Shown here one piece after another: positions 27,210 through 37,954 of a stretch of 64,000 bases of DNA (position 1 is the first letter of the stretch; the number at the start of each line of letters is the position of its first letter). The stretch is taken from assembly GCA_001899805.1 (NCBI GenBank), contig MKWP01000016.1:62001-126000 (forward strand), given 5' to 3'. This DNA is from Lysobacterales bacterium 66-474. Its GTDB lineage: Bacteria; Pseudomonadota; Gammaproteobacteria; Xanthomonadales; Rhodanobacteraceae. Made by a program: the position numbers and the translations under genes. Below the pieces are notes generated by a model. That model made no database searches. It was not told the origin of the DNA and saw nothing but the letters and a program-made list of their open reading frames with translations.

Positions 27210-29069
27210 TCAGCGGCTTGCCTGCACGCCGTACCGTGCCGCGGCCTGCTCGGCCTGCGAGGCCACGGCCGCGATCCCCGCCAACTGCGGCAGGATCTCG
27301 GATTCGCGCGCGCGCCACTTGCCGGGACGCGGCGCAGACACCGTGTAGCGGGCCTTGGGCAACGTCTTGCCCAGCGCGCGATCCCAGCGCAGGTCAAGCC
27401 TTGCACAAAGTTTGCGGATTTCCGTGTCCGGATCGGCAATGAATTGGTCGTAGCGCGCGGCGACGCGTTGCGCCACCGGCAGACGTTCGAGGTCGTCCAG
27501 CAGCATGCGCGTCGCCACACTCCACTGCGCCGCCACGATTTCCGGCAGCGGTTTGCCGACCAGATCGCGCCAGCCCGGGATCAACAGCAGGGACCATTGC
27601 AAACCGGTCCAGCCGGGCAGGTTCGGATAGGTTCGGAAGCGGCCCGACTCCCACGCCTCCAGCATGCTGGCCAGTACTTCGCGCGGGTCGCGATACAAGT
27701 ACACGAAGCGCGCATCGGGAAACACGCGCGCAAGGAACGGCACGCGCAAGGCGTTCTTCGGGGTTTTTTCCAGCAGTCGGACCGGATCGGGCGGGCGCTG
27801 TCCTTCGCGGTCGAACGCGGCCGCATGGAAGCGTTCGCGCAACTCATCCGCAATCGCCGGCGTGGCGTCACCGGCATCGAGCCGATTGGAGGGATAGCCG
27901 CGCGCGATGGTTCCAAGCGATCCCGACGCCAGGTCGACTTCGAGCACGAGGTGGCTTTCGCCGCCGATGGTGCAGGCGTCGGGACTCTGTGAAAGCGCCT
28001 CGAACAACATCGTCGACCCCGAACGCGGCGGCGACACGATGAACACCGGGCGATCAAAATCAGCGCGCGCGGCCGTCCCGTGCCGAGCCGGGCGCGTTGC
28101 GGATGCTGCCGGCGTGGTCGCCACGGGGGCATCCCCGCGCAACGCGAACCTGCCGATCATCGCGCGCCAGGCCAACAAAAACTCCGTGCCGTTCTGCAGT
28201 TGCAACGCGGCGGCATGGGACTGGACCCAACCGTCGAAACGATCCAGCAGCTCCCGATAGTGCGCGCGCCCCTCGGGCGCCTCGCCAAAGCGCGCCCACA
28301 ACGTGCGCCAGCTCGCGGCAAACTGCGTGCCCGCCTGCTCGACGACCGCCGCCTGCGGGTCGGGACGGATATGCGCAATCAGGAACTCCAGGTGCTCGCG
28401 CAGTTCCCACGGCGTCATCACCTCCGGCACGTTGGTCTGTTCGACCATCAGCCGGGAGCTTGCATCGGAATCGTCGCCCGCGAACGGGATGGTGTACCAA
28501 CCTTCGGCACCCGGCTGGCCGGGCGCCCGCCCGTGCGCGGCGAATTGCCAAAACCTGTCGCCGCCGACGGTATCTGCAACCAGGTGAACGCGTTCGCGAT
28601 CGGGCATGTTCAGCACCCGGTGCAGCCGCCAGGTGTCGAAGATCCAGCACTCGCCGGCAGCCATGTGTACTTCGGCTTCACCGCACAGGAAGCGCACGCC
28701 GGGCTGGGTCCTGATCGGCACATGCACGCGCATGTGTTCACGCCAGTAGTAGTTGATGTCGACGTGCGGAGTGACCTCGGCGCCACCCGAGAGCTTCATC
28801 AGCCGGGTACGGCCCCACACCGCGCCGATCCGCTCCAGCACCTGCATCAGGTACGGACAACGTCCCAGCCACGCCGTCGGCCGCATCGGCCCGGCGACTT
28901 CATCGTTGTCGGGATCACCATCGACCGCGATCAACGGCAAGGAGAAATTGCCGGGATACTTGTTCGGATGTTCACGCCACGCATCCGGACCCAATGCATC
29001 CATTTCGGCGGCCAACCTGGTGGCGTCGAACTGCAGCGGCAACTGGATGAACGGAACTTGCAGTTTCAT
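27210..29069 (-). CDS. Aspartyl/asparaginyl beta-hydroxylase-like and sulfotransferase fusion protein
   Basis: This 619-residue two-domain protein is unusual. Residues about 1-200 match the aspartyl/asparaginyl beta-hydroxylase (Fe(II)/2-oxoglutarate) fold, with TPHVDINYYWREHMRVHVPI giving the HxD-type site and later WIFDTWRLHRVLNMPDRERVHLV supplying the distal His and Arg. After a linker of about 140 residues, a sulfotransferase domain begins with VFIVSPPRSGSTMLFEALS, the PAPS-binding loop. It continues through LLEKTPKNALRVPFLARVFPDARFVYLYRDPREVLASM, a strong PAPS-sulfotransferase pattern. Modification of a peptide or small molecule by hydroxylation and then sulfation is an inference; the substrate is unknown. 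It starts 32 bases after thiC and may be read from the same transcript. Confidence 0.8.
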   Translation of the reverse strand: MKLQVPFIQLPLQFDATRLAAEMDALGPDAWREHPNKYPGNFSLPLIAVDGDPDNDEVAGPMRPTAWLGRCPYLMQVLERIGAVWGRTRLMKLSGGAEVTPHVDINYYWREHMRVHVPIRTQPGVRFLCGEAEVHMAAGECWIFDTWRLHRVLNMPDRERVHLVADTVGGDRFWQFAAHGRAPGQPGAEGWYTIPFAGDDSDASSRLMVEQTNVPEVMTPWELREHLEFLIAHIRPDPQAAVVEQAGTQFAASWRTLWARFGEAPEGRAHYRELLDRFDGWVQSHAAALQLQNGTEFLLAWRAMIGRFALRGDAPVATTPAASATRPARHGTAARADFDRPVFIVSPPRSGSTMLFEALSQSPDACTIGGESHLVLEVDLASGSLGTIARGYPSNRLDAGDATPAIADELRERFHAAAFDREGQRPPDPVRLLEKTPKNALRVPFLARVFPDARFVYLYRDPREVLASMLEAWESGRFRTYPNLPGWTGLQWSLLLIPGWRDLVGKPLPEIVAAQWSVATRMLLDDLERLPVAQRVAARYDQFIADPDTEIRKLCARLDLRWDRALGKTLPKARYTVSAPRPGKWRARESEILPQLAGIAAVASQAEQAAARYGVQASR

Positions 29070-29101
29070 GCGCGGAGGTTAGCCGGGCCCGCCGCCGGAT
29101 G

Positions 29102-31144
<2,043 letters not shown>

Positions 31145-31325
31145 GCTTCAAGCCGCCATTGAAGCACGTTCGAGGGGCGATGGCGAATGCCCGCGACACT
31201 CGTGGCGACGCGCCAATGACATTCATTCGGAGCGGCTGTTGTGAAAAGTCAGGCCATGGATGGCCGTTCTGGATCAGCCGAAACCGGGAAGCTCCGCCTG
31301 CGCGCGAGACCGTACGAAGCCGCGA

Positions 31326-31967
31326 TCAGGGACGATCACAAGAATAAGCTCGGAGGAACATGTCCACGGTGGCTTCCACGTGCGCCTCGGCTTCCTCCGC
31401 GCTGGGCTGGCCGCAACCGAAACACACGCGCGCGTGGTGCTCGCCCTTCAGCAGGGCGAAGAACTGGCTGGCGGCGCGGCGGGTGTCGGCAATGTCGAGC
31501 TGGCGCGCATCGACCTCTTTCTGCAGCATCGCGGCGAGCGCGGTCTGCACCTGCATCGGACCCACTTCCCAGAAAAGCCTGGCGAGCTTGGGCGACTGCT
31601 GCGAGCTTGCCACCAGCGTGCGGTGCATGCCCAGTGCGCCGTCGCTCATCATCATCGCGAAAAACGCGCGTGCGACGCCCAGCAACTGGTCGCGCACCGG
31701 TGCGTCCACGTCGACTTCGAACAGCGTGCGCGGCAGCAGCCCATCGCACTTGCAGCGCACCGTTTCGATGAACAGTGCTTCCTTGCCGCCGAAATGGCTG
31801 TAGACGGTGAGCTTGGATACCCCGGCTTCGGCCGCGACCGCGTCCATGCTGGTGCCTTCGAAACCGTGCTGCGGGAACAGCCGCTTGGCCGCTTCCAGGA
31901 TCGCGGCACGTTTTTCCAGGTCCTTGGGCCTTCCGGGTCCATTGCAGCGTTCGGGCGCGGCGTTCAT
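31326..31967 (-). CDS. TetR/AcrR-family transcriptional repressor
   Basis: This 213-residue regulator starts at MNAAPERCNGPGRPKDLEKRAAILEAAKRLF. The helix-turn-helix is FEGTSMDAVAAEAGVSKLTVYSHFGGKEALF, a clear TetR_N domain. The C-terminal ligand-binding region is of the AefR-like type (DQLLGVARAFFAMMMSD..., SQFFALLKGEHHARVCFG). Its promoter contains the inverted repeat TGACA-AC-TGTCA, pointing to autoregulation. The pcm-tolC unit diverges from it, so efflux-linked control of tolC is a plausible inference. Confidence 0.88.
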   Translation of the reverse strand: MNAAPERCNGPGRPKDLEKRAAILEAAKRLFPQHGFEGTSMDAVAAEAGVSKLTVYSHFGGKEALFIETVRCKCDGLLPRTLFEVDVDAPVRDQLLGVARAFFAMMMSDGALGMHRTLVASSQQSPKLARLFWEVGPMQVQTALAAMLQKEVDARQLDIADTRRAASQFFALLKGEHHARVCFGCGQPSAEEAEAHVEATVDMFLRAYSCDRP

Positions 31968-32331
31968 GGGGATTACCAAAAGTGTCGAAATGGTAGTGAC
32001 AACTGTCAGGTTATTATACGCACGAGTTCATATATGTCCGAATGACCTGGATCACAACCCGCGTCCACGCCGTCCGCACACTGTCCGCGGACACCTTGGC
32101 GTGCCACGATGGCTTTCGCAGGTCATTGAAAACATGAATGAACCCAGGGACGGATGGTTGGCCCGCAATGTGCTGTACATGGCATGCACCCGCGGATGAC
32201 CGCTATCAGGGCAGCGCGGTGACTTCCGGCACTTCGTCACCGACGGGCCGACCGTCACCCTGCACGCATTGCCCGCGTTGCGCAGTCCGGCTTAAGCTTG
32301 GACGGTTGGACCACGCAGGAACCCGATCGAC
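31968..32331. other. Divergent intergenic region between the tetR-like gene and pcm
   Basis: The left end holds the TetR promoter and operator (31997-32040). The rest, about 290 bases, shows no convincing ORF, RNA gene or repeat. It presumably includes the pcm-tolC promoter, which I could not place. Confidence 0.4.
31997..32040 (-). promoter_or_regulatory. Sigma-70 promoter and TetR operator upstream of the tetR-like gene
   Basis: On the minus strand, a -35-like CGGACA (32035-32040) and a perfect -10 TATAAT (32013-32018) are separated by 16 bases. Just downstream is TGACA-AC-TGTCA (31997-32008), with the typical spacing and symmetry of a TetR-family operator. Binding there would block the gene's own promoter. 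Confidence 0.6.
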
Positions 32332-32997
32332 ATGAACACCCATTCCGATTTCGCGACCGCGCGCCAGAACATGGTCGAAAACCAGGTCCGGCCGTGGGAA
32401 GTGCTGGACGCGCGCGTGCTGGATGTGCTGGCGACGCTGCCGCGGGAACATTTCGTGCCGGCCGCGTACCGCGCGGTGGCGTACGCCGACATCGCGTTGC
32501 CGATCGGGCACGGCGAAGTGATGCTGAAGCCGGTCGTCGAGGGCCGCTTCCTGCAGGCCCTGTTGCCCGCCAGCGGTGAACGTGTACTGGAAATCGGCAC
32601 CGGCACCGGCTATTTCGCGGCCTGCCTCGCGAAGCTCGGCGGGCACGTCACCAGCATCGACCACCGTGCCGAATTCGTGGACGCCGCACGCGCGCGCCTG
32701 CAGGCACTCGCGATCGACAACGTCGAGTGCCTGCGCGCCGACGCACTTTCCGGCTTCGCGCCAACCGAACGCTTCGATGCCATCGCCGTGACCGGCGCGG
32801 TCGCCACGGTGCCCGGGCGGTTCGTCGAATGGCTGAAGCCGGCGGGCCGCATGGTGCTGGTGCGCGGCGTCGAGCCCGCGATGCAGGCGGTGCTGTTGCA
32901 GCGCGCGTCCGACGGCGGCTGGATCGAGGACCGCCTGTTCGAGACCGATGTTCCCTACCTCGCCGGTGCCGAGCCCGCGCCGCGATTCCATCTGTAA
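32332..32997 (+). CDS. pcm: Protein-L-isoaspartate O-methyltransferase family protein
   Basis: This 221-residue enzyme of the PCMT family normally methylates isoaspartyl residues in damaged proteins, using SAM. Conserved segments are ARQNMVENQVRPWEV, LATLPREHFVPAAYR, ALPIGHGEVMLKP and the SAM loop VLEIGTGTGYFAACLAKLGG followed by VTSIDH. Members located next to tolC form a distinct branch (PcmA-like) whose substrate may differ from classic Pcm. It ends 53 bases before tolC on the same strand. Confidence 0.82.
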   Translation: MNTHSDFATARQNMVENQVRPWEVLDARVLDVLATLPREHFVPAAYRAVAYADIALPIGHGEVMLKPVVEGRFLQALLPASGERVLEIGTGTGYFAACLAKLGGHVTSIDHRAEFVDAARARLQALAIDNVECLRADALSGFAPTERFDAIAVTGAVATVPGRFVEWLKPAGRMVLVRGVEPAMQAVLLQRASDGGWIEDRLFETDVPYLAGAEPAPRFHL

Positions 32998-33050
32998 TGC
33001 AAGCGCGTCGCCCGCAGTCGCCGCGCTCCATGCCAAGGATGTTTACCCGC

Positions 33051-34484
33051 ATGACTTCCCGTTCCGATTCCCGCCGCCGTTTCGCGCTCCGCACCTGTGC
33101 CGCTGCCGTGGTTGCGGCGCTGGGCCTCGCCGGGGCCGCTTCCGCGCACGCCGAGGACCTGATGGACGCCTACCGCCAGGCGCTGCAATCCGACCCGGTG
33201 CTGATGCAGGCCGAAGCCGGAAGCCGGATCGGCCACGAGGGCATGGTGCAGTCCCGCGCGCTGCTGTTGCCGCAGATCAACGGCAGCGTTTCGTACAACG
33301 ACAGCCACGGCACCAGTACCGGCACGACGTTCGTGGACACCACGACCGGCCCCGCGGTCGTTTCCTCGTACGGAGACAACGAAGGGCGTTCGCGCACCGC
33401 GGCGGTCGGCCTCAACCAGGTCTTGTTCGACCTCGGGAAATTCTCGCAACTGCGCGCCAGCAAGGCCAGCGCGGACGCAGCCGCCGCGCAGTACGTCGCC
33501 GCGGAGCAGAACCTGATCCTGCGCGTGGCGACCGCGTACTTCACCGTGCTCACCGATGAAGACCAGTTGCGTTACGCCGAAGCCAACCAGACGGCGCTCA
33601 GCAAGCAACTGGAAGCGGCGCAGGCCAAGTATGCGGTCGGCCTGTCCGCGGTCACCGACGCCGACAACGCCAAGGCCCAGCAGGCCGCCGCCGCGGCCAG
33701 CGTGATCCAGGCGCAGACGACGCTCTACAACGACCGCGAAGCACTGGCCCAGATCACCGGCACGGTGCCCGTGGCCCTGAAAGCGCTGATCGACAACCTG
33801 CCGCTGGACCACCCGCAACCCGACAACGTGGAAGACTGGGTGAAAACCGCGCTGGCCAGCAACCCCATGCTGCAGGCGCAACGCGACCAGCTCGCCGCCT
33901 CGCAACACGACATCACCACCGCGCGCGCGGGTCACCTGCCGACCTTGAACGCCTCGGTGCAATACTCGCGCAGCCCTTCGTGGGGTCCCGGTGGCCGCGG
34001 CGACTTGTCGGGCCTGCCCAGCAACGTCACCAACGTGCTGCACGCCAACAGTCGCACCACCGACACCACGCTGGGACTGGTGCTGTCCGTGCCGCTGTTC
34101 GCCGGCGGCGGCACCCAGTCGCGGGTACGCCAGGCGATCGCCCAACGCGACCAGACCAGCGACATCCTGGAACAGGACCGCCGCCAGATCGTCGCCACCA
34201 CCCGCAACGCGTTCAATTCCATCGAAGCCGGCATCAGCCAGGTCGAGGCCCAGAAGGACGCAGTCGCTTCGGCACAGAAGGCGCTGCAGTCCACCCAGGC
34301 CGGCTACGAGGTCGGCAGCCAGACCATCCTGGACGTGCTGTTCGCGCAGCAAACCCTGTTCCAGGCGCAAAGCGCGTACTCGCAGGCGCGGCATGCCTAC
34401 GTGATCAACCGGCTCGACCTGAAATACGCGGCCGGCGTGTTGTCGGTGAAGGACCTCGAAACGGTCAACGCGTTGCTGCAATAG
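33051..34484 (+). CDS. tolC: TolC-family outer membrane efflux channel
   Basis: This is a trimeric outer-membrane channel for type I secretion and RND/ABC efflux. The chosen start, MTSRSDSRRRFALRTC, has AAGGA 11 bases upstream; ATGs at 33030 and 33039 are alternatives. The protein has 477 residues. The signal peptide ends at ASAHA. The mature part begins EDLMDAYRQALQSDPVLMQAEAG and shows two long helical hairpin repeats (QYVAAEQNLILRVATAYFTVLTDEDQLRYAEAN and DRRQIVATTRNAFNSIEAGISQVEAQKDAVASAQKAL). GYEVGSQTILDVLFAQQTLFQAQ is diagnostic. It is downstream of pcm and divergent in direction from the TetR gene. Confidence 0.93.
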   Translation: MTSRSDSRRRFALRTCAAAVVAALGLAGAASAHAEDLMDAYRQALQSDPVLMQAEAGSRIGHEGMVQSRALLLPQINGSVSYNDSHGTSTGTTFVDTTTGPAVVSSYGDNEGRSRTAAVGLNQVLFDLGKFSQLRASKASADAAAAQYVAAEQNLILRVATAYFTVLTDEDQLRYAEANQTALSKQLEAAQAKYAVGLSAVTDADNAKAQQAAAAASVIQAQTTLYNDREALAQITGTVPVALKALIDNLPLDHPQPDNVEDWVKTALASNPMLQAQRDQLAASQHDITTARAGHLPTLNASVQYSRSPSWGPGGRGDLSGLPSNVTNVLHANSRTTDTTLGLVLSVPLFAGGGTQSRVRQAIAQRDQTSDILEQDRRQIVATTRNAFNSIEAGISQVEAQKDAVASAQKALQSTQAGYEVGSQTILDVLFAQQTLFQAQSAYSQARHAYVINRLDLKYAAGVLSVKDLETVNALLQ

Positions 34485-34493
34485 GGCGGAGCC

Positions 34494-34516
34494 AGCCCCG
34501 GATTCGTGCCGGGGTT
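34494..34516. terminator. Bidirectional hairpin between tolC and waaA
   Basis: AGCCCCGG-attcgtg-CCGGGGTT forms an eight-pair stem (one G-U) centred in the 35-base gap between the two convergent genes. The downstream runs are short, so Rho-independent strength is moderate at best. Confidence 0.5.
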
Positions 34517-34519
34517 CCT

Positions 34520-35854
34520 CTAGTGCGTCTTCTGCGCCGGCAGATCCGTGTGGCCGGGCTCGGGGCTTGTCTCGCTTTGTGCATAGCGCGCACGCGCGAA
34601 GATCCGGCCCAGCAACGCCATGGTGCGCCGCGCCGCACCGCGCTCGCGCGCGCACACCGCGCGCGCCGCGGTGCCCATCCGCGCCAGCTCCGGCGGGTCG
34701 CGCAGCAGCTCCAGCACCACTTCGCCCAATTCCTGTGCGGACCCGACCCGCCGCGCGGCGCCGGCCTCGATCATGCTGCGGGTGATCTCCTCGAAATTGA
34801 ACGTGTACGGGCCGACCACCACCGGCTTGGACAGCGCCGCCGGCTCCAGCACGTTGTGGCCCCCGATCGGCACCAGCGAGCCCGCGACGAAGGCCAGGTC
34901 GCAGGCCGCGAAATAACGCATCATCACGCCCATCGCGTCGATCACGAGGCATTGCGTTTCCGCGTTGGCGTCGGCGGCGGAATGCGTGGCCACGGCGAAC
35001 CCGAGATTGCGCGCGGCGTGTTCGACCAGGCGAAAGCGCTCCGGGTGCCGGGCCGCCACCAGCAGCAATGCATCCGGCATCCGCGCCAGCACCCTGAGAT
35101 GCGCCTCGAACGCGGCCAGTTCCTCGCCTTCGTGGGTGCTGGCCGCGAACCAGACCGGACGCGCCGCACCCCATTGCATGCGCATTTCGTCACCGCGCTG
35201 GCGCGCGCCCTTGGGCAACGGCATGTCGTATTTGAGATTGCCGGAAACGTGCACGCAGCCCGGCCGGGCACCCAGCACGCGATAGCGCCGTGCGTCCGCG
35301 TGCGATTGCGCGGCGACCAGCGCCACGTTCGCGAGCGCCTGCCGCACCAGCGCACGGATCGGACGATAGCCGCGCAGCGAACGTTCCGACAGGCGCGCGT
35401 TCACCACCGCCATGGGAATGCCACGCCGCCCGCACTGGTGGAACAGGTTCGGCCAGATCTCGGTTTCCATCACCACCGCCAGCGCCGGCCGGACACGGTC
35501 CAGGAAACGCGCCACCGCGCGCGGCAGGTCGTAGGGCAAATAGACATGGAACACCGCATCGCCGAACAACTTGCGCACCCGCTCGGAACCGGTCGGCGTC
35601 ACCGTGGTGACCACCATCGGGCGCGGCGCGTAACGCCGCTGCAGCGACTGGATCAACGGCAATGCCGCGTTGACCTCGCCCACCGACACCGCGTGCACCC
35701 AGATGGAATCGCGCAGGCCCGGATCGGGAAAACGCCCGAAGCGTTCGCGCCAGCGCCGGAAATACCCGCGATAGCGAAACCCGCGCGCCACCAGCCGCCA
35801 CACGATCACCGGCGTGGCGAGATACATCGCGACGGTATAGAAGAATCGCAGCAT
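34520..35854 (-). CDS. waaA: 3-deoxy-D-manno-octulosonic acid (Kdo) transferase WaaA
   Basis: This enzyme transfers Kdo from CMP-Kdo to lipid IVA in LPS inner-core synthesis. The start MLRFFYTVAMYLATPVIVWRLV is a membrane anchor; the ORF track's 59 extra residues derive from the upstream repeat. The protein has 444 residues. Hallmarks are IWVHAVSVGEVNAALPLI, VTTVTPTGSERV, VVMETEIWPNLFHQCGRRGIPMAVVNARLSERS, STHEGEE and FVAGSLVPIGGHNVLEPAALSKPVVVGP. It is membrane-associated on the cytoplasmic face. Confidence 0.95.
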   Translation of the reverse strand: MLRFFYTVAMYLATPVIVWRLVARGFRYRGYFRRWRERFGRFPDPGLRDSIWVHAVSVGEVNAALPLIQSLQRRYAPRPMVVTTVTPTGSERVRKLFGDAVFHVYLPYDLPRAVARFLDRVRPALAVVMETEIWPNLFHQCGRRGIPMAVVNARLSERSLRGYRPIRALVRQALANVALVAAQSHADARRYRVLGARPGCVHVSGNLKYDMPLPKGARQRGDEMRMQWGAARPVWFAASTHEGEELAAFEAHLRVLARMPDALLLVAARHPERFRLVEHAARNLGFAVATHSAADANAETQCLVIDAMGVMMRYFAACDLAFVAGSLVPIGGHNVLEPAALSKPVVVGPYTFNFEEITRSMIEAGAARRVGSAQELGEVVLELLRDPPELARMGTAARAVCARERGAARRTMALLGRIFARARYAQSETSPEPGHTDLPAQKTH

Positions 35855-35904
35855 GACGCGGGACCGGGACGGCAGCGGGCGAGTATAACTTTCGCGCGAT
35901 GTTT

Positions 35905-36057
35905 CCCTCTCCCTCCGGGTGAAAGGCTGTGGTTGCGAACTGCCAGTGGCAGTTCGCGCCGGCTCGAACGCCCGAGGCAGGGCGCCGAGGGCCAAGTTGC
36001 TTGGCGAGCGCCGGATGCGCGGGCCTGGCAACGGTGCCAGTAGGGCGGGTGAGGGTT
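35905..36057. repeat. CCCTCTCC-type repeat element between waaA and the permease gene
   Basis: This roughly 153-base intergenic element starts CCCTCTCCCTCCGGG and ends GGGTGAGGGT, the same ends as the element inside hrpB. Its middle is different and includes a perfect hairpin GCGAACTGCC-AGT-GGCAGTTCGC (35936-35958). The different cargo between shared ends suggests a composite or non-autonomous family. Confidence 0.65.
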
Positions 36058-36079
36058 CGGCTCCTCGCGCGGTGCCGCA

Positions 36080-37108
36080 TCAAACCAACTTCGCAGCGGT
36101 CAACTCGCTCTTGAGGTACGCGTAGTAGATCGGCGCGGCGACGATGCCGGGCAGGCCGAACGCGGCTTCCATCACCAGCATCGCCAACAGGATTTCCCAG
36201 GCGCGTGCGTGGATGCGGTTGCCGACGATGTTGGCGTTGAGGAAGTATTCGAGCTTGTGGATCAGGATCAGGAAGATCAGCGCGCCCAGCGCGACCCACA
36301 GCGACACCGACAGCGCGACGATCACGATCAGCGTGTTGGAGATCAGGTTGCCGACCACCGGCAGCAGGCCGACGATGAAGGTGATCGCGATCAGGGTCTT
36401 GGCGAGCGGCAGGTGCACCCCGGCCAGCGGCAATGCGATCAACAGGAAGATCGCGGTGAAAAGGGTGTTCAGCGCCGAAATGCGCGCCTGCGCGAACACG
36501 ATGTCGTGGAAGGCCTGCGTGAAACGCGTGCATCGCGTCGTCAGGTCGCTGCGCAACGGACCGGCGCCGTCGCCGGGGCGCACGTGGGTCAATGCGACCA
36601 GGGCACCCAGCGCGAGTCCCACCAGGATGCGACCGAACACGTGCGCGGTCTCCTTGCCGGCGACCTGCAGCTGCGCGGAGTGCGCGCGCGCCAGTTGCGT
36701 CGCGGTGTAGCGGAAATCCTCGGCGCTCACCGGCAGGTACGCGACGATCCACGTCGGCAACTGGGTACGCGCGCGATCGATCATCGGCATCATGCGGTCG
36801 AACAGGGTGTCGGGATCGCCGAGTTCCGCGCGGAAGAACGCGACTACACCGAAGATGAGCAGCGCGAGCAGTCCCGCCACCACGATCGCGAGCACGCCCA
36901 CCACCAACTGCCGCGACAACTCACCCGGCAACTTGCGTTCCAGCAGCGGCGACAGGGTACCCACGACCGCATACACCAGCAGGCCCGCGATCAGGGCCGG
37001 CAACAGGTGCACGAACATCACGAACAGCAGGGCCACCGCGGCGGCGAGGTAGCTCGCGATGGCGGTGGGGCGGGTGGCGTGGGGAGGTGCGTCGGCATCG
37101 TCGTTCAT
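36080..37108 (-). CDS. AI-2E family transporter (PerM/YdiK-type permease)
   Basis: This is an integral membrane protein of 342 residues starting MNDDADAPPHATRPTAIAS; the ORF track adds 45 residues antisense to the pyrF leader. About seven hydrophobic segments are visible, including IASYLAAAVALLFVMFVHLLPALIAGLLVYAVVG and LLALLIFGVVAFF. The C-terminal block, ITFIVGLLPVVGNLISNTLIVIVALSVS..., then AAFGLPGIVAAPIYYAYLK, is typical of the family. Family members include the AI-2 exporter TqsA and Na+/H+ antiporters, so the substrate is open. It diverges from pyrF with 92 bases between. Confidence 0.82.
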   Translation of the reverse strand: MNDDADAPPHATRPTAIASYLAAAVALLFVMFVHLLPALIAGLLVYAVVGTLSPLLERKLPGELSRQLVVGVLAIVVAGLLALLIFGVVAFFRAELGDPDTLFDRMMPMIDRARTQLPTWIVAYLPVSAEDFRYTATQLARAHSAQLQVAGKETAHVFGRILVGLALGALVALTHVRPGDGAGPLRSDLTTRCTRFTQAFHDIVFAQARISALNTLFTAIFLLIALPLAGVHLPLAKTLIAITFIVGLLPVVGNLISNTLIVIVALSVSLWVALGALIFLILIHKLEYFLNANIVGNRIHARAWEILLAMLVMEAAFGLPGIVAAPIYYAYLKSELTAAKLV

Positions 37109-37200
37109 GCGGGTCGAGTCTGGCAGCGGAGCGTGCGCGACTCCAGTGCCGGAGGTGCCGCTAGAATCCCGCGCTGACGCCACCTTGAGCAACCACGCCG

Positions 37201-37908
37201 ATGTCCGAGTCCATCTCCGCCCGCGATCGCCTGATCTTCGCACTCGACGTGCCGGATCGCGCCGCAGCCGTCGCGTGGATGGATCGGCTGGGCGATGCCG
37301 TGTCGTTCTACAAGATCGGCCTGGAGCTGCTCAGCGGCGGCGATTACTTCGCCGTGCTGGACGAACTGGCGCGACGCGGCAAGAAAATCTTCGCCGACCT
37401 GAAATTCCACGACGTGCCGGCCACGGTCGCGGGTGCGGTGCGCGGCATGGCGCAGCATCCGGTCACGTTCGCGACGATCCACTGCGACAGCCGCGCGATG
37501 CTGGAAGCCGCGGCCGCGGCGAAAGGTTCGCTGCAGTTGCTGGCGGTCACCGTGTTGACCAGCAACGACGCCGGCGACCTCGCCGCGCTGGGCGTGCACG
37601 GCGATCCCGCCGACGTGGTGATCCAGCGCGCGCAGCTCGCGCAAGGCGCCGGCATCGACGGCGTCGTGTGCTCCGGCGCCGACCTGCCGCGCCTGCGCGA
37701 CGCGCTCGGGCCGGAACTCCTCACGGTTTGTCCCGGCATCCGACCGGCCGGTCCAGCGGGCGACGACCAGAAGCGCACCGTCGACGTGCCGACCGCGTTC
37801 GCGCAAGGCGCCGATTACATCGTGGTGGGCCGGCCGATCCGCCAGGCCGCCGATCCGCGTGCGGCGGCCGAGGCCATCGTCGACCAGATCGCCGCCGCGA
37901 CCGCCTGA
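37201..37908 (+). CDS. pyrF: Orotidine 5'-phosphate decarboxylase PyrF
   Basis: This enzyme performs the last step of UMP synthesis, decarboxylating OMP. The 235-residue protein opens with [22 protein letters not shown]. It has the catalytic Asp-Lys-Asp array in [19 protein letters not shown]. The C-terminal phosphate-binding region is [21 protein letters not shown]. It is a stand-alone gene, divergent from the permease gene and followed 46 bases later by a lipoprotein gene. Confidence 0.96.
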   Translation: MSESISARDRLIFALDVPDRAAAVAWMDRLGDAVSFYKIGLELLSGGDYFAVLDELARRGKKIFADLKFHDVPATVAGAVRGMAQHPVTFATIHCDSRAMLEAAAAAKGSLQLLAVTVLTSNDAGDLAALGVHGDPADVVIQRAQLAQGAGIDGVVCSGADLPRLRDALGPELLTVCPGIRPAGPAGDDQKRTVDVPTAFAQGADYIVVGRPIRQAADPRAAAEAIVDQIAAATA

Positions 37909-37954
37909 ACGGCAGCGCTTGCCTATCCGGCCCGGGCTCGCCACACTCCGGCGC

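Noticed and set aside
32955-35174. 739-residue minus-strand ORF
   Set aside because: It is antisense to tolC and in the wrong frame of waaA.
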